Below are positions 8,289 to 16,938 of a stretch of DNA of 31,244 nucleotides, one piece after another. The notes beneath the pieces are model-generated. The model was not told where the DNA came from, made no database searches, and worked only from the letters and a program-made list of their open reading frames with translations. The stretch's first letter is position 1; each line of letters starts with the position of its first letter. A program made the position numbers and the translations under genes. Origin of the DNA: Fontibacterium sp038145245 (GTDB lineage: Bacteria > Pseudomonadota > Alphaproteobacteria > Pelagibacterales > Pelagibacteraceae); contig JAYQPI010000008.1 in assembly GCA_038145245.1 (NCBI GenBank), positions 1-31,244 of the forward strand, in the 5' to 3' direction.

Positions 8289-9122
8289 TTAATATTTTTT
8301 CGATCTAAAAGGATTTTCTGCTCCAACAAATTTTAAAAAAATTTTAAAACCTTTGATATTAAATTTTTTACTTAAACTTTTTGCTAAATATTTTCTATAA
8401 TCTAATGAAAGCTTATTTGCTTGGTTGCCAAAAATTTTAAACATAATTGGTCTTGTACTTACTTGCTTAATATATTTAATTTTTGGACGAAATTTTGAAT
8501 ATACAGGAATTTTATTTTTATTTATAGCATCCTGCAAAGTTTGGTTTAAATCTTTATTATCAAAATTTTTTCTTAAACGCGTATGAATACTAATAACTTC
8601 ATCAAATATTTTTTTTGGAAAATCTAATTTTAGGGAACAGATACTAAAAGGGTCAGTTAATAATGCATCTGAAAATAAATTTTTTATATAATAAATATAT
8701 TCATTTTTAATCTTTTTTAATTCATCAACTAAATCAATTTTATTAATAATAAAAATTAATCCTTTGCCTTTTTCTAATACTAATCTACAAATTTGTTTAT
8801 CCGTTTTAGTAAATTCTTTATCAGCCTCAATCATAAACAAAACAACATCGGCAAGATAAATAGCTTTTAAACTTTCTTTAGTAATATATTGTTGCTCATC
8901 GGACTTTGATTTTCCCTTTCGTTTTAATCCTCCCGAGTCAATTAATTTAAAAATTTTATTTTTATAAGAAATGTTATTTATAAATAGATCTTTTGTAGTT
9001 CCAGGAACTTCACTAACAGGAGATATTTCTTTATTTAAAACTTTATTAAAAAAAGTAGATTTACCCACATTAGGTTTTCCAACAATTGCAACAGTGATAA
9101 CTCCTGATGATATTTTTTCCAT
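8289..9122 (-). CDS. der: Der (EngA) GTPase lacking the first GTPase domain
   Basis: Der is normally a tandem-GTPase ribosome-assembly factor of about 430-490 residues: GTPase domain 1, GTPase domain 2, then a KH-like domain. This product has only 277. It holds one G domain, with G1 GKPNVGKS (15-22), the G2 threonines T42/T43, G3 DSGG (62-65) followed by LKRKGK, and G4 NKID (127-130). The KH-like domain (about 200-277) ends in ENPFRSKKY. The LKRKGK after G3 is typical of domain 2, so domain 1 is the missing part. G3 is DSGG rather than DTAG, and the G5 region is diverged. The start ATG shares its A with the stop of intact bamB, so no domain 1 can lie upstream in frame. Gene order yfgM-bamB-der supports the identity. 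Confidence 0.88.
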   Translation of the reverse strand: MEKISSGVITVAIVGKPNVGKSTFFNKVLNKEISPVSEVPGTTKDLFINNISYKNKIFKLIDSGGLKRKGKSKSDEQQYITKESLKAIYLADVVLFMIEADKEFTKTDKQICRLVLEKGKGLIFIINKIDLVDELKKIKNEYIYYIKNLFSDALLTDPFSICSLKLDFPKKIFDEVISIHTRLRKNFDNKDLNQTLQDAINKNKIPVYSKFRPKIKYIKQVSTRPIMFKIFGNQANKLSLDYRKYLAKSLSKKFNIKGFKIFLKFVGAENPFRSKKY

Positions 9123-10420
9123 TAATTAAGTATAATTAATTCAGAAGATCGATTAAGAATTAATATTTTATTATCAACTATAATCGGTGCTCTTGATAGA
9201 ACATTATTAATTTTTTTATGAAAAATATATTTACCATCAATTGCTGATATTTTGTAAATTTCTCCATTCGAAGTGGCTACATACAAATTATTAGATGCAA
9301 GCACCAAACCATAATAATCTTGTGTAGTTTTAATATCTTTATTAAATTTCAAAATATTTAAAGACCATAAAATGGTTCCATTAATTTTATTGAAAGCAAT
9401 AACAAAACCATTATCAGTTAATGTGAATAAAAATTTATCTGTGCTAATATGATTTTGAACTGATGATACTTTTTGCGTCCACTTAATTTCACCCGTTTCA
9501 AGATTGAAATTATATAAATCGCCACTATTAGATGAAACATAAACATCTTTTTTATCAATCAAGATATTAGAAATTTTGAAAATTAAATTATTAGAAATAG
9601 TATTTTGAGATAAAATATTTTTAGTCCAAATAATAACTTGCTGGTCTAGATCAATTGCAGTTATATCACCCAGATCATTAGAAAATAATAATTTATTTTC
9701 ATAAATTGAAATATTGCTTGATCGAGATGGCTTTATTAAACCTGACAAAGATTCAAAACTCCATATTTTTAAACCATCTGATGGATTGAAAGCATATAGT
9801 CGACTATTTTGATTTACGACATATAAAACTCCTTTATAAAAATTAAGATGTGATGAAAATGGAATACCATAATTTTGCTGCCAAATAGTCTTTCCTGTTT
9901 CCGTATTAATTGAGTATAAAAATCCTAAATTATCTGCAGCATACAAAACATCATCATTTAAAAATAACGCAATATTCTTTGGATAGTTATTATAAGATCT
10001 TTCATATATCTTTAATTCCCAAATAATTTTTTCATTCTTTAAATCAAATTTATAAATTGTTCCTTCTTCATCACTAAAGAAAACAAACTTTTCTGAGACT
10101 AGTAACGATCCACTATCGTTATTTTTATTAATATAATTTCCTAAATTTTTTTTAAAAAGATCTTGAAATTTTCCTTCATAAACCAAATGTTCATAGAAAT
10201 TATTAGAAGAAAAATGCTCATATGACCATTTCTTATTAAGTTGTGGCTGATTTAATTGAAGTATCGATTTAGAATTTATCTCTTTATCAAAAATATTATT
10301 TGTATCAAAAACATTAATCTTTTCACCTTGTTTTTTAAAAACTTCCAAGTCTACTTTCTTATCTTTATCGGATGAACATGAAAATATTAATAAAGAAAAA
10401 AATATTATAATTAATTTCAT
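9122..10420 (-). CDS. bamB: Outer-membrane assembly lipoprotein BamB
   Basis: BamB is the beta-propeller lipoprotein of the BAM complex that inserts proteins into the outer membrane. The 432-residue product has a short hydrophobic signal with a lipobox-like IFSC and lipidation cysteine C15. A series of PQQ-like propeller strands follows with a recurring Gly-x-x-x-W spacing: EKIIWELKIY, GKTIWQQNYG, GLKIWSFES, QVIIWTKNI, GEIKWTQKV, GTILWSLNI and GKYIFHKKI, which suggests the full set of blades. It abuts the YfgM-like gene upstream and overlaps the der start by one base, the order seen in gammaproteobacteria too. Confidence 0.88.
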   Translation of the reverse strand: MKLIIIFFSLLIFSCSSDKDKKVDLEVFKKQGEKINVFDTNNIFDKEINSKSILQLNQPQLNKKWSYEHFSSNNFYEHLVYEGKFQDLFKKNLGNYINKNNDSGSLLVSEKFVFFSDEEGTIYKFDLKNEKIIWELKIYERSYNNYPKNIALFLNDDVLYAADNLGFLYSINTETGKTIWQQNYGIPFSSHLNFYKGVLYVVNQNSRLYAFNPSDGLKIWSFESLSGLIKPSRSSNISIYENKLLFSNDLGDITAIDLDQQVIIWTKNILSQNTISNNLIFKISNILIDKKDVYVSSNSGDLYNFNLETGEIKWTQKVSSVQNHISTDKFLFTLTDNGFVIAFNKINGTILWSLNILKFNKDIKTTQDYYGLVLASNNLYVATSNGEIYKISAIDGKYIFHKKINNVLSRAPIIVDNKILILNRSSELIILN

Positions 10421-11053
10421 CTATTTTATATTTTTAATTTTATTTTCTAAATCCTTCTTAAAAATTTCAGGAATATCTGAAATTCTAATAGCCTGATCAT
10501 ATATATCTTTTGCTTTTATTTTTTGGCCCTTATTTAAATAAAAATCACCTAATATTTCTAACGACAAAACTCTCCATGGAGAATCTTTAAAATCACTTGG
10601 ATTTAATAAATTTAAGAATTGCGATTCATCTAAATTATCAAAATTTAATAATGCTTTTTTGATTTTAAATAAATCTTTATCATTTTTCTCTATATTAGAA
10701 TTAATTGCATAATCTAATAATAAAATTTGTTCACTTTTATTTTCTTTAGATAATTCAAGAAGTTTGGAAATAGCTAATACTCTATATAAATTAATTTGAG
10801 ATTCTTTTAAAAGATTGAGTCTTTTTTTTGCTTCTTCAATTTTTTTATCATAAATAAGATTTAAAATTATTACATACTCTTGGGTGTTTTTTTTGGATCT
10901 ACTTTCAAAAAGAATATTTTTGCTAACTATAAAAACTATTGTTAAAAAAATTAAAGAAATAGTTATGATAATTAAAACTTTATACTTTTTGTATAAATTT
11001 AGAAATTTATCTTTTTTTAGATCTTCTTCAATTTCACTAAAAATTTGACTCAT
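10421..11053 (-). CDS. YfgM-like membrane-anchored tetratricopeptide protein
   Basis: The 210-residue protein has a short cytoplasmic N-terminus, one membrane helix at about residues 24-46 (VLIIITISLIFLTIVFIV), and a helical periplasmic domain. The domain ends in a TPR-like unit (SLEILGDFYLNKGQKIKAKDIYDQA). This layout matches YfgM, which in E. coli associates with the Sec translocon and PpiD and lies directly upstream of bamB. The N-terminal pattern of an acidic stretch, then KKYKVL before the helix, also fits. It overlaps the panB stop as ATGA and touches bamB downstream. Identity rests on topology and gene order more than on strict sequence motifs. Confidence 0.72.
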   Translation of the reverse strand: MSQIFSEIEEDLKKDKFLNLYKKYKVLIIITISLIFLTIVFIVSKNILFESRSKKNTQEYVIILNLIYDKKIEEAKKRLNLLKESQINLYRVLAISKLLELSKENKSEQILLLDYAINSNIEKNDKDLFKIKKALLNFDNLDESQFLNLLNPSDFKDSPWRVLSLEILGDFYLNKGQKIKAKDIYDQAIRISDIPEIFKKDLENKIKNIK

Positions 11054-11850
11054 TTAATTTGATACATATTTTTAATATTAGGAAAATTATTATTCTTTAA
11101 ATCTTTTACAAATTTTTTTATTGAAACTTCTGTTCTTTCTCTAAAATTATCATACATCTTAACAAACTTAGGCGGTTTTTCTGAAAAGCCTAATAAATCC
11201 TCTGTTACTAAAATTTGCCCGTCACATTTATTGGATGCACCTATTCCTATTGTCGGAATATTTATACTTTCATTAATCTTATCCGCTAAAGCTTTAATTA
11301 CACATTCTACTACTACTGAAAAAGCTCCTGCTTTTTCTATAAAAATAGAATCTTGAATAATTTGATTAAAACTTAAATCATCTTTACCTTTAACTCTATA
11401 ATCTGAATTCTTTTTAACACTTTGAGGCAATAATCCTACATGGCCCATAACTGGAATATTATTATCTACTAAATATTTAATAGTTTTATAAACTTTGACA
11501 CCACCTTCAACTTTAACTGCATCACAATTTGTTTCTTTAACAATTTTCCTTGCATTTTTTAATGCTAATTTTGGATCTTTTTCATAAGTTCCAATAGGCA
11601 TATCGACTACTAATAAACTCTTACTAATTCCTTTCCTTACCGCCTTTCCATGCATAATCATCATATCTAATGTAACTTCTCTTGTAGATTTCATACCATG
11701 CAACACCATACCTAATGAATCTCCAACCAAAATAATATCGCAATATTTATCTAAAATTTCTGCCATAGGAGTTGTGTACGCTGTTAAACATACTAATGGT
11801 TTTTTAAATTTTTTTAATTTAAGATTATTTATTGTGAAATTTTTTTTCAT
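11050..11850 (-). CDS. panB: 3-methyl-2-oxobutanoate hydroxymethyltransferase (ketopantoate hydroxymethyltransferase)
   Basis: PanB makes ketopantoate from 2-ketoisovalerate and methylene-tetrahydrofolate, the first step towards pantothenate and CoA. The protein folds as a TIM barrel. Visible motifs are LTAYTTPMAEILD, ILVGDSLGMVLHG with the metal-binding aspartate, DMPIGTYE, VKVEGG, MGHVGLLPQS, VECV and TIGIGASNKCDGQILV. I place the start at the ATG at 11850, giving 266 residues, because a GGGAG Shine-Dalgarno sequence lies eight bases before it and the family aligns there. A GTG at 11865 would add five residues but overlaps guaA. The gene starts five bases after the guaA stop and overlaps the next gene as ATGA. 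Confidence 0.94.
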   Translation of the reverse strand: MKKNFTINNLKLKKFKKPLVCLTAYTTPMAEILDKYCDIILVGDSLGMVLHGMKSTREVTLDMMIMHGKAVRKGISKSLLVVDMPIGTYEKDPKLALKNARKIVKETNCDAVKVEGGVKVYKTIKYLVDNNIPVMGHVGLLPQSVKKNSDYRVKGKDDLSFNQIIQDSIFIEKAGAFSVVVECVIKALADKINESINIPTIGIGASNKCDGQILVTEDLLGFSEKPPKFVKMYDNFRERTEVSIKKFVKDLKNNNFPNIKNMYQIK

Positions 11851-11855
11851 AAATT

Positions 11856-13418
11856 TTACTCCCACTCAATAGTTGCTGGAGGCTTTGAAGTAATATCATA
11901 AACAACTCTATTGATCCCTTTTACATTATTAATAATTTTATTAGAAATCTCAGCTAAATCTTTATTCTTAAAATTATAAAAATCAGCTGTCATTCCATCT
12001 TGTGAAGTTACCGCTCTTAACGAGCAAACAAATTCATATGTTTTAGAATCACCCATTACACCTACAGTTTTGATTGGCAATAGAACAGTAAAAGCCTGCC
12101 AAATTTCTTTGTAAAGATCTCTTTTTTTTAATTCATTAATAAAAATTTTATCTGCTTCTTGTAAAATCTTTATTTTAATTTTATCAACCTTTCCTGGAAT
12201 TCTAATTGCTAAACCAGGTCCTGGAAAAGGATGTCTAAAAATAATTTCTTTAGACAATTTAAGGCTAAGTCCTATTTTTCTAACTTCATCTTTAAATAGC
12301 TCTCGGAAAGGTTCAACTAATTTAAATTTCATTTTTTTTGGTAGACCTCCAACATTATGATGTGATTTTATTACTGAAGAAGGACCTCCATGATGACTTT
12401 GGCTTTCAATAACATCTGGGTACAACGTTCCTTGGGCTAAATATTTAATTTTTTTAAATTTTTTGGATTCTTTTTCAAAAATTTTTATAAAAATTTTACC
12501 AATAATTTTTCTTTTAGTTTCGGGATCAGTGATATTTTTTAAGGCATTTAAAAAAATTGATGATGCATCAACATAATTTAATTTAATTTTGTAATTCTTT
12601 TTAAAAACATTAATTACTTCTAATGCCTCATTTTTTCTTAACAACCCTGTATTTATAAAAAAACAATGTAATTTTTTTCCAATGGCTTTGTATAATAATG
12701 CAGCTAAAACACTACTGTCTACTCCACCGGATAAAGCGCATAAAATATTTTCATCTCTAACTTCGGACTGGATATTTTTTATTAGATAATTTATTTGATT
12801 TTTTGAATTCCAATTTCTTTTTAACTTGCAAATATTAAATAAAAAATTCTTAAATAAAATATTCCCATTTTTAGTATGAATTACTTCAGGATGAAATTGA
12901 ACGCCAAATATTTTTTTACTAAGATTTTGAATAATTGAATATTTATAGTCAGCACTTGAAGCTAAACCCTGAAATCCTTTTGGTATTTTTATTACCACAT
13001 CATTATGATTCATCCATACTTGAGTTTTTTTATCTTTATTGAAAAAATTTTTAGTTAAAATAGATGATTTATTACTAAAAATATCACATCTTCCAAATTC
13101 ACTCTTTTTATAATTTTTTACTATTCCTCCAAGCTCTTTGGCTAATAGTTGATGTCCATAGCAAATACCTAAAATTGGTTTATTAAAATCTAATATTTGT
13201 TTTGGGACACCTAAATAAGAATTTTTTGTAATTGATAATGGACCACCTGATAAAATAATTCCCTTTAAATTATGTTCATTCTTTAAATTTTTAGTTTTAT
13301 AACAACTTAAAATTTCACAATAAACGCCAAGCTCTCTTATCCTTCTCGCAATAAGTTGTGTAGTTTGAGATCCAAAATCTATTATGACTATTTTATCAAT
13401 ATAAGAAATATCTTTCAT
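11856..13418 (-). CDS. guaA: GMP synthase (glutamine-hydrolysing)
   Basis: GuaA aminates XMP to GMP using glutamine and ATP. The 520-residue protein has the class I amidotransferase domain, with nucleophile C86 in ILGICYGHQ and the His-Glu pair in GVQFHPEV. The ATP-pyrophosphatase domain has the P-loop ALSGGVDSSVLAAL. The C-terminal dimerisation domain carries FRHPFPGPGLAIR and ends KPPATIEWE, a typical GuaA terminus. All parts are intact. Its start shares a base with the stop of the upstream TPR-like gene (TAATG), suggesting coupling. guaB lies two genes upstream, so both steps from IMP to GMP are co-transcribed. Confidence 0.96.
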   Translation of the reverse strand: MKDISYIDKIVIIDFGSQTTQLIARRIRELGVYCEILSCYKTKNLKNEHNLKGIILSGGPLSITKNSYLGVPKQILDFNKPILGICYGHQLLAKELGGIVKNYKKSEFGRCDIFSNKSSILTKNFFNKDKKTQVWMNHNDVVIKIPKGFQGLASSADYKYSIIQNLSKKIFGVQFHPEVIHTKNGNILFKNFLFNICKLKRNWNSKNQINYLIKNIQSEVRDENILCALSGGVDSSVLAALLYKAIGKKLHCFFINTGLLRKNEALEVINVFKKNYKIKLNYVDASSIFLNALKNITDPETKRKIIGKIFIKIFEKESKKFKKIKYLAQGTLYPDVIESQSHHGGPSSVIKSHHNVGGLPKKMKFKLVEPFRELFKDEVRKIGLSLKLSKEIIFRHPFPGPGLAIRIPGKVDKIKIKILQEADKIFINELKKRDLYKEIWQAFTVLLPIKTVGVMGDSKTYEFVCSLRAVTSQDGMTADFYNFKNKDLAEISNKIINNVKGINRVVYDITSKPPATIEWE

Positions 13419-13843
13419 TATTTCTTATCGATTATGATCATTTTTGATAAATCATTTTTTTTTGAACATAATTCTTTACATACTTTTGTAAAAATTAAAT
13501 TACTTTCTTGAGCTTTTTTAAAGTCTCCTTCTTCAATGTTTAATAAAATTTTTAAATATAAAGCTTCTTCATTTTTTGGATTTAAAACTAAAACTGTGTC
13601 TAAATAATTTTTTTGTTGATTATTATCTTTATTAATCGCTGATATTTTAGATAAATATAAATACGATTTTTCATTTTTAGTATTAAATACAATATCTTTC
13701 TCAAAATAATATTTTGCATCCTTAAAATTATTTTCATTAAAAAACTTTTGACCTTGATTAAAATAATCAAAATTAGCCGCAAAACATTCAAATGCTGGAA
13801 TACATAAAATTATTGTTAAAAAATATTTAATGGAATTTTTCAT
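13418..13843 (-). CDS. Small exported TPR-like protein of unknown function
   Basis: The 141-residue product begins with a signal peptide (basic MKNSIK, hydrophobic stretch to about residue 18, likely cleavage near CFA at 22). The remainder is helical, with tetratricopeptide-like pairs: FNQGQKFFNENNFKDAKYYFE, the YLYLSKISAINKD segment, and NEEALYLKILLNIEEGDFKKAQ. A few cysteines (KVCKELCSKK) lie near the end. It probably resides in the periplasm, though a cysteine near the cleavage site (C20) leaves a lipoprotein reading possible. It sits between guaB and guaA, one base after guaB and overlapping guaA by one base. That placement suggests co-expression but not a role in purine metabolism. Confidence 0.7.
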   Translation of the reverse strand: MKNSIKYFLTIILCIPAFECFAANFDYFNQGQKFFNENNFKDAKYYFEKDIVFNTKNEKSYLYLSKISAINKDNNQQKNYLDTVLVLNPKNEEALYLKILLNIEEGDFKKAQESNLIFTKVCKELCSKKNDLSKMIIIDKK

Positions 13844-13844
13844 T

Positions 13845-15299
13845 TTAACTCTCGAACGGATAGTTAGGTGATTGTTTTGTAATCTGTATATCGTGTACGT
13901 GGCTTTCTTTTAATCCTGAATTAGTAATTTTAACAAATCTTGCTTTTTTCTTTAATTCTGAAATATTTTTAGCTCCAACATATCCCATTGATGCCTTTAA
14001 TCCTCCAATTAATTGATGAATAACTGCTCTGACAGGTCCTTTATAAGGAACTCTTCCTTCTATACCTTCAGGAACAAGTTTTAGTGAATCATTAATTTCT
14101 TGTTGAAAGTACCTATCAGCTGATCCTCTGGACATTGCTCCTATAGATCCCATGCCTCTATAAGATTTATAACTTCTACCTTGATAATAAAAAACATCTC
14201 CTGGACTCTCTTCTGTTCCAGCAAATAATGATCCTATCATTACAGCATCTGCTCCTGCTCCTATAGCTTTAGCAATATCGCCAGAATATCTTATTCCGCC
14301 GTCAGCTATAATTTTAATTCTTTTATTTTTTATTGATTTTGCAACATTATATATAGCTGTAAACTGAGGAACTCCAACTCCAGCAACAATTCTTGTTGTA
14401 CAAATTGATCCTGGACCGATGCCAACTTTAACCGCATCAGCTCCATAATCAACTAATGCTTTTGCTCCTTCAATTGTAGCTATGTTTCCAGCTATGATTG
14501 TTGTCTTAATATTTTTTTTAATCTTTTCTAATGTTTTTAGTACCGAAACTGAATGTCCGTGAGCAGTATCTAAAATAATTACATCTGCTCCAGCCTCCGC
14601 TAAGTGTTCTGCTCTTTGAAAACTTTCTGATCCAGTTCCAACTGCAGCAGCAACTACTAAAGATCCATTTTTATCTTTTGCTGCTTCTGGATAAATTTGA
14701 GATTTTTGAATATCTTTTACAGTAATCAAACCTTTGCATTTAAAATTGTTATCTACAATAATTAATTTTTCTATTTTGTTTTTAAATAATATTTTTTTTG
14801 CTTCTGCTAAAGATGTACCAACTTTTGCTGTGACTAATTTTTTAGTCATTAGATCTTTAACTTTAATTTTTTTATCAGTTACAAATCTAACGTCACGATT
14901 AGTCAAAATTCCAACTAATTTATGATTTTTACTAACAACTAAGATTCCTGAAATTTTATGATTTTTCATTAATTCTGTTGCTTCAAACAACGATGCTTCA
15001 GCATCAATCGTTATAGGATCGATTACCATTCCAGACTCAAATCTTTTAACTAATTTAATTTGATTAACTTGATCTGCTATGCTCATATTTTTATGAATGC
15101 ATGCCATTCCTCCAGATTGAGCCATAGCAATTGCCAATTTATATTCTGAAACCGTATCCATTGCTGAAGCAATAAGAGGTATTCCAAGCGATACTGATGA
15201 TGATAATTGGGTCGAAACTACAGTCTCTTTAGGCAAAACTGAAGAATGTCTAGGTTCAAGTAAGACATCGTCAAAAGTTAATGCTTCGGGGATTTCCAT
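13845..15299 (-). CDS. guaB: IMP dehydrogenase
   Basis: GuaB oxidises IMP to XMP with NAD, the rate-setting step of GMP synthesis. The 484-residue protein has the (beta/alpha)8 barrel interrupted by a pair of CBS domains at about residues 95-205. The barrel shows TFDDVLLEP and IPLIASAMDTV near the N-terminus, the dinucleotide-site region ADVIILDTAHGHS, the catalytic loop GPGSICTTR with C300, and the flap sequence YRGMGSIGAM. Length and motifs are standard. It leads the guaB-TPR-guaA-panB series, with a 30-base AT-rich gap after rlmE upstream. Confidence 0.97.
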   Translation of the reverse strand: MEIPEALTFDDVLLEPRHSSVLPKETVVSTQLSSSVSLGIPLIASAMDTVSEYKLAIAMAQSGGMACIHKNMSIADQVNQIKLVKRFESGMVIDPITIDAEASLFEATELMKNHKISGILVVSKNHKLVGILTNRDVRFVTDKKIKVKDLMTKKLVTAKVGTSLAEAKKILFKNKIEKLIIVDNNFKCKGLITVKDIQKSQIYPEAAKDKNGSLVVAAAVGTGSESFQRAEHLAEAGADVIILDTAHGHSVSVLKTLEKIKKNIKTTIIAGNIATIEGAKALVDYGADAVKVGIGPGSICTTRIVAGVGVPQFTAIYNVAKSIKNKRIKIIADGGIRYSGDIAKAIGAGADAVMIGSLFAGTEESPGDVFYYQGRSYKSYRGMGSIGAMSRGSADRYFQQEINDSLKLVPEGIEGRVPYKGPVRAVIHQLIGGLKASMGYVGAKNISELKKKARFVKITNSGLKESHVHDIQITKQSPNYPFES

Positions 15300-15329
15300 G
15301 TATAAATTTATTATATTAAAAACTAGAAG

Positions 15330-15968
15330 TCAAATAGTTTTTAAATCTCTACATAATAAATACATTTCTCTAGATTCTTTTCTACTAGATTCTGGTTTAA
15401 TTCTTTCAATATTTTTAAAATAATTTTTAGCATTTGTAATTAAGATATTTTCATCTTTTCCACTAAAAATTTTAACTAATAAAAAGGATTTTGGTTTCAA
15501 AATCGCTTTAGATAAAATAATAACATCTAACGCTATAGAATTTGTTTTTATAGAATCTAAGTCTTTGTTACCTGTTGTATTCACTGCCATATCTGACAAC
15601 ACCACATCAACTTTTTTTTTATCAAAAAAATTATTAACAAAATCTAAAAAGTCAGATTCATTAAAATCTTTCTTATAAAAAAAATTATTATCAATCTTAT
15701 TCATATCCAAGATATCTATAGATAAATTTTTACCATCTTTATTAATCTGAGCGCAAATCTGAGACCATCCTCCTGGCGCACTTCCTAAATCTACAATATT
15801 TAAATTATTCTTTAAAAATTTAAATTTTTTATTAATTTCTATAAGTTTAAAAGCCGATCTAGATCTGTAGCCTTTTAATTTAGCTAACTTAGTGTAAGGA
15901 TCATTAAATTGTCGAGCGATCCAATTTTTAGAACTTGCTGTTAAATTTTTATTTTTAAATTTTTTCAA
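15330..15968 (-). CDS. rlmE: 23S rRNA 2'-O-methyltransferase RlmE (FtsJ)
   Basis: RlmE methylates the 2'-OH of a uridine in the 23S rRNA A loop, late in large-subunit assembly. The 212-residue protein has the family N-terminus (SKNWIARQFNDPYTKLAK), catalytic lysine K41 in SRSAFKLIEIN, and the SAM-binding loop VDLGSAPGGWSQ. The aspartate in VLSDMAVNTTG, the lysine in LLVKIFSG and the glutamate in SRKESREMYLL complete the K-D-K-E set. It starts two bases after the upstream glycosyltransferase stop, so it is co-transcribed with it. Confidence 0.93.
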   Translation of the reverse strand: MKKFKNKNLTASSKNWIARQFNDPYTKLAKLKGYRSRSAFKLIEINKKFKFLKNNLNIVDLGSAPGGWSQICAQINKDGKNLSIDILDMNKIDNNFFYKKDFNESDFLDFVNNFFDKKKVDVVLSDMAVNTTGNKDLDSIKTNSIALDVIILSKAILKPKSFLLVKIFSGKDENILITNAKNYFKNIERIKPESSRKESREMYLLCRDLKTI

Positions 15969-15970
15969 AA

Positions 15971-16596
15971 CTACTTAACAAATCTTATATTTTTTTTTAC
16001 GATTTTATTATCAAGTGTAACTAATTCGATAAAACTATTACTTGAAAGTCTATATTTGTCATTATGTTTGCCTGCTAAATGAATAATACCAATCTTATGA
16101 TTAGGTAAATAATTTTCTACAAAAGTTTTATTAATATGATCATATTTTAATTTATCAAGCGCATACCAATTACAGTAAGCGGGTAATATCTCAACTTTCA
16201 TATTATCTACATACACAGAAATATTCATTGCTACTTGTTCTGATCCAAAAATTCTTCCTTTTTTTAAAGCCTGTCTTAAATTTTTTTGCCAAACTAACCA
16301 ATGAGGAGCATCATTTTCTAAGCAAAATACTCCAATATTCAAATGTGGCTTGAGAGCGACTTCTCTTGATATCTCATTTGAAAAACCGGAACTTTTAGCA
16401 TGCTTATAGTTTTGTGATTTTATAAAAGCAATGTTGCTAAATATCCAATCAGCTCTTAAAACTCTTCCATAAGCTCGATCAGCAGAAGTAGAAATTGACA
16501 AAGTTTTATTGTCACTTCCTCGAAAATACAGCTCAACAGCTGACCAATCATTTACCCATGCGTCAGCATCAATCCAAAGATATTTTTTAAATCCTG
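15971..16596 (-). CDS. Putative glycosyltransferase, C-terminal part (5' end lost in assembly gap)
   Basis: The frame stays open from its stop up to the N gap, giving 207 known residues. The ATG at 16501 is internal: upstream of it the protein continues in frame with GFKKYLWIDADAWVNDW. That segment holds an Asp-x-Asp motif (DAD), the metal and sugar-nucleotide site of GT-A fold enzymes. Later segments (NIGVFCLENDAPHWLVWQ, GSEQVAMN, LPAYCNWYALDK, GIIHLAGK) resemble the C-terminal half of GT8-like enzymes, where a late histidine helps bind metal. The true start lies inside 16597-16938. Substrate is unknown; an envelope glycan is likely. Confidence 0.7.
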
Positions 16597-16938
16597 NNNN
16601 NNNNNNNNNNNNNNNNNNNNNNNNNNNNNNNNNNNNNNNNNNNNNNNNNNNNNNNNNNNNNNNNNNNNNNNNNNNNNNNNNNNNNNNNNNNNNNNNNNNN
16701 NNNNNNNNNNNNNNNNNNNNNNNNNNNNNNNNNNNNNNNNNNNNNNNNNNNNNNNNNNNNNNNNNNNNNNNNNNNNNNNNNNNNNNNNNNNNNNNNNNNN
16801 NNNNNNNNNNNNNNNNNNNNNNNNNNNNNNNNNNNNNNNNNNNNNNNNNNNNNNNNNNNNNNNNNNNNNNNNNNNNNNNNNNNNNNNNNNNNNNNNNNNN
16901 NNNNNNNNNNNNNNNNNNNNNNNNNNNNNNNNNNNNNN
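16597..16938. other. Assembly gap (342 Ns)
   Basis: A continuous run of N bases. It hides the 3' end of pssA and the 5' end of the glycosyltransferase, both on the minus strand. Any frame that runs through the Ns, such as one joining pssA to a short out-of-frame tail at 16552, is an artefact. The real gap length is unknown. Confidence 0.99.

Noticed and set aside
11850..11865. GTG start of panB overlapping guaA.
   Set aside because: The GGGAG ribosome site is correctly spaced for the ATG at 11850, not for the GTG.
16509..16596. Plus-strand frame entering the N gap.
   Set aside because: It is antisense to the in-frame glycosyltransferase and gains its length only from N bases.
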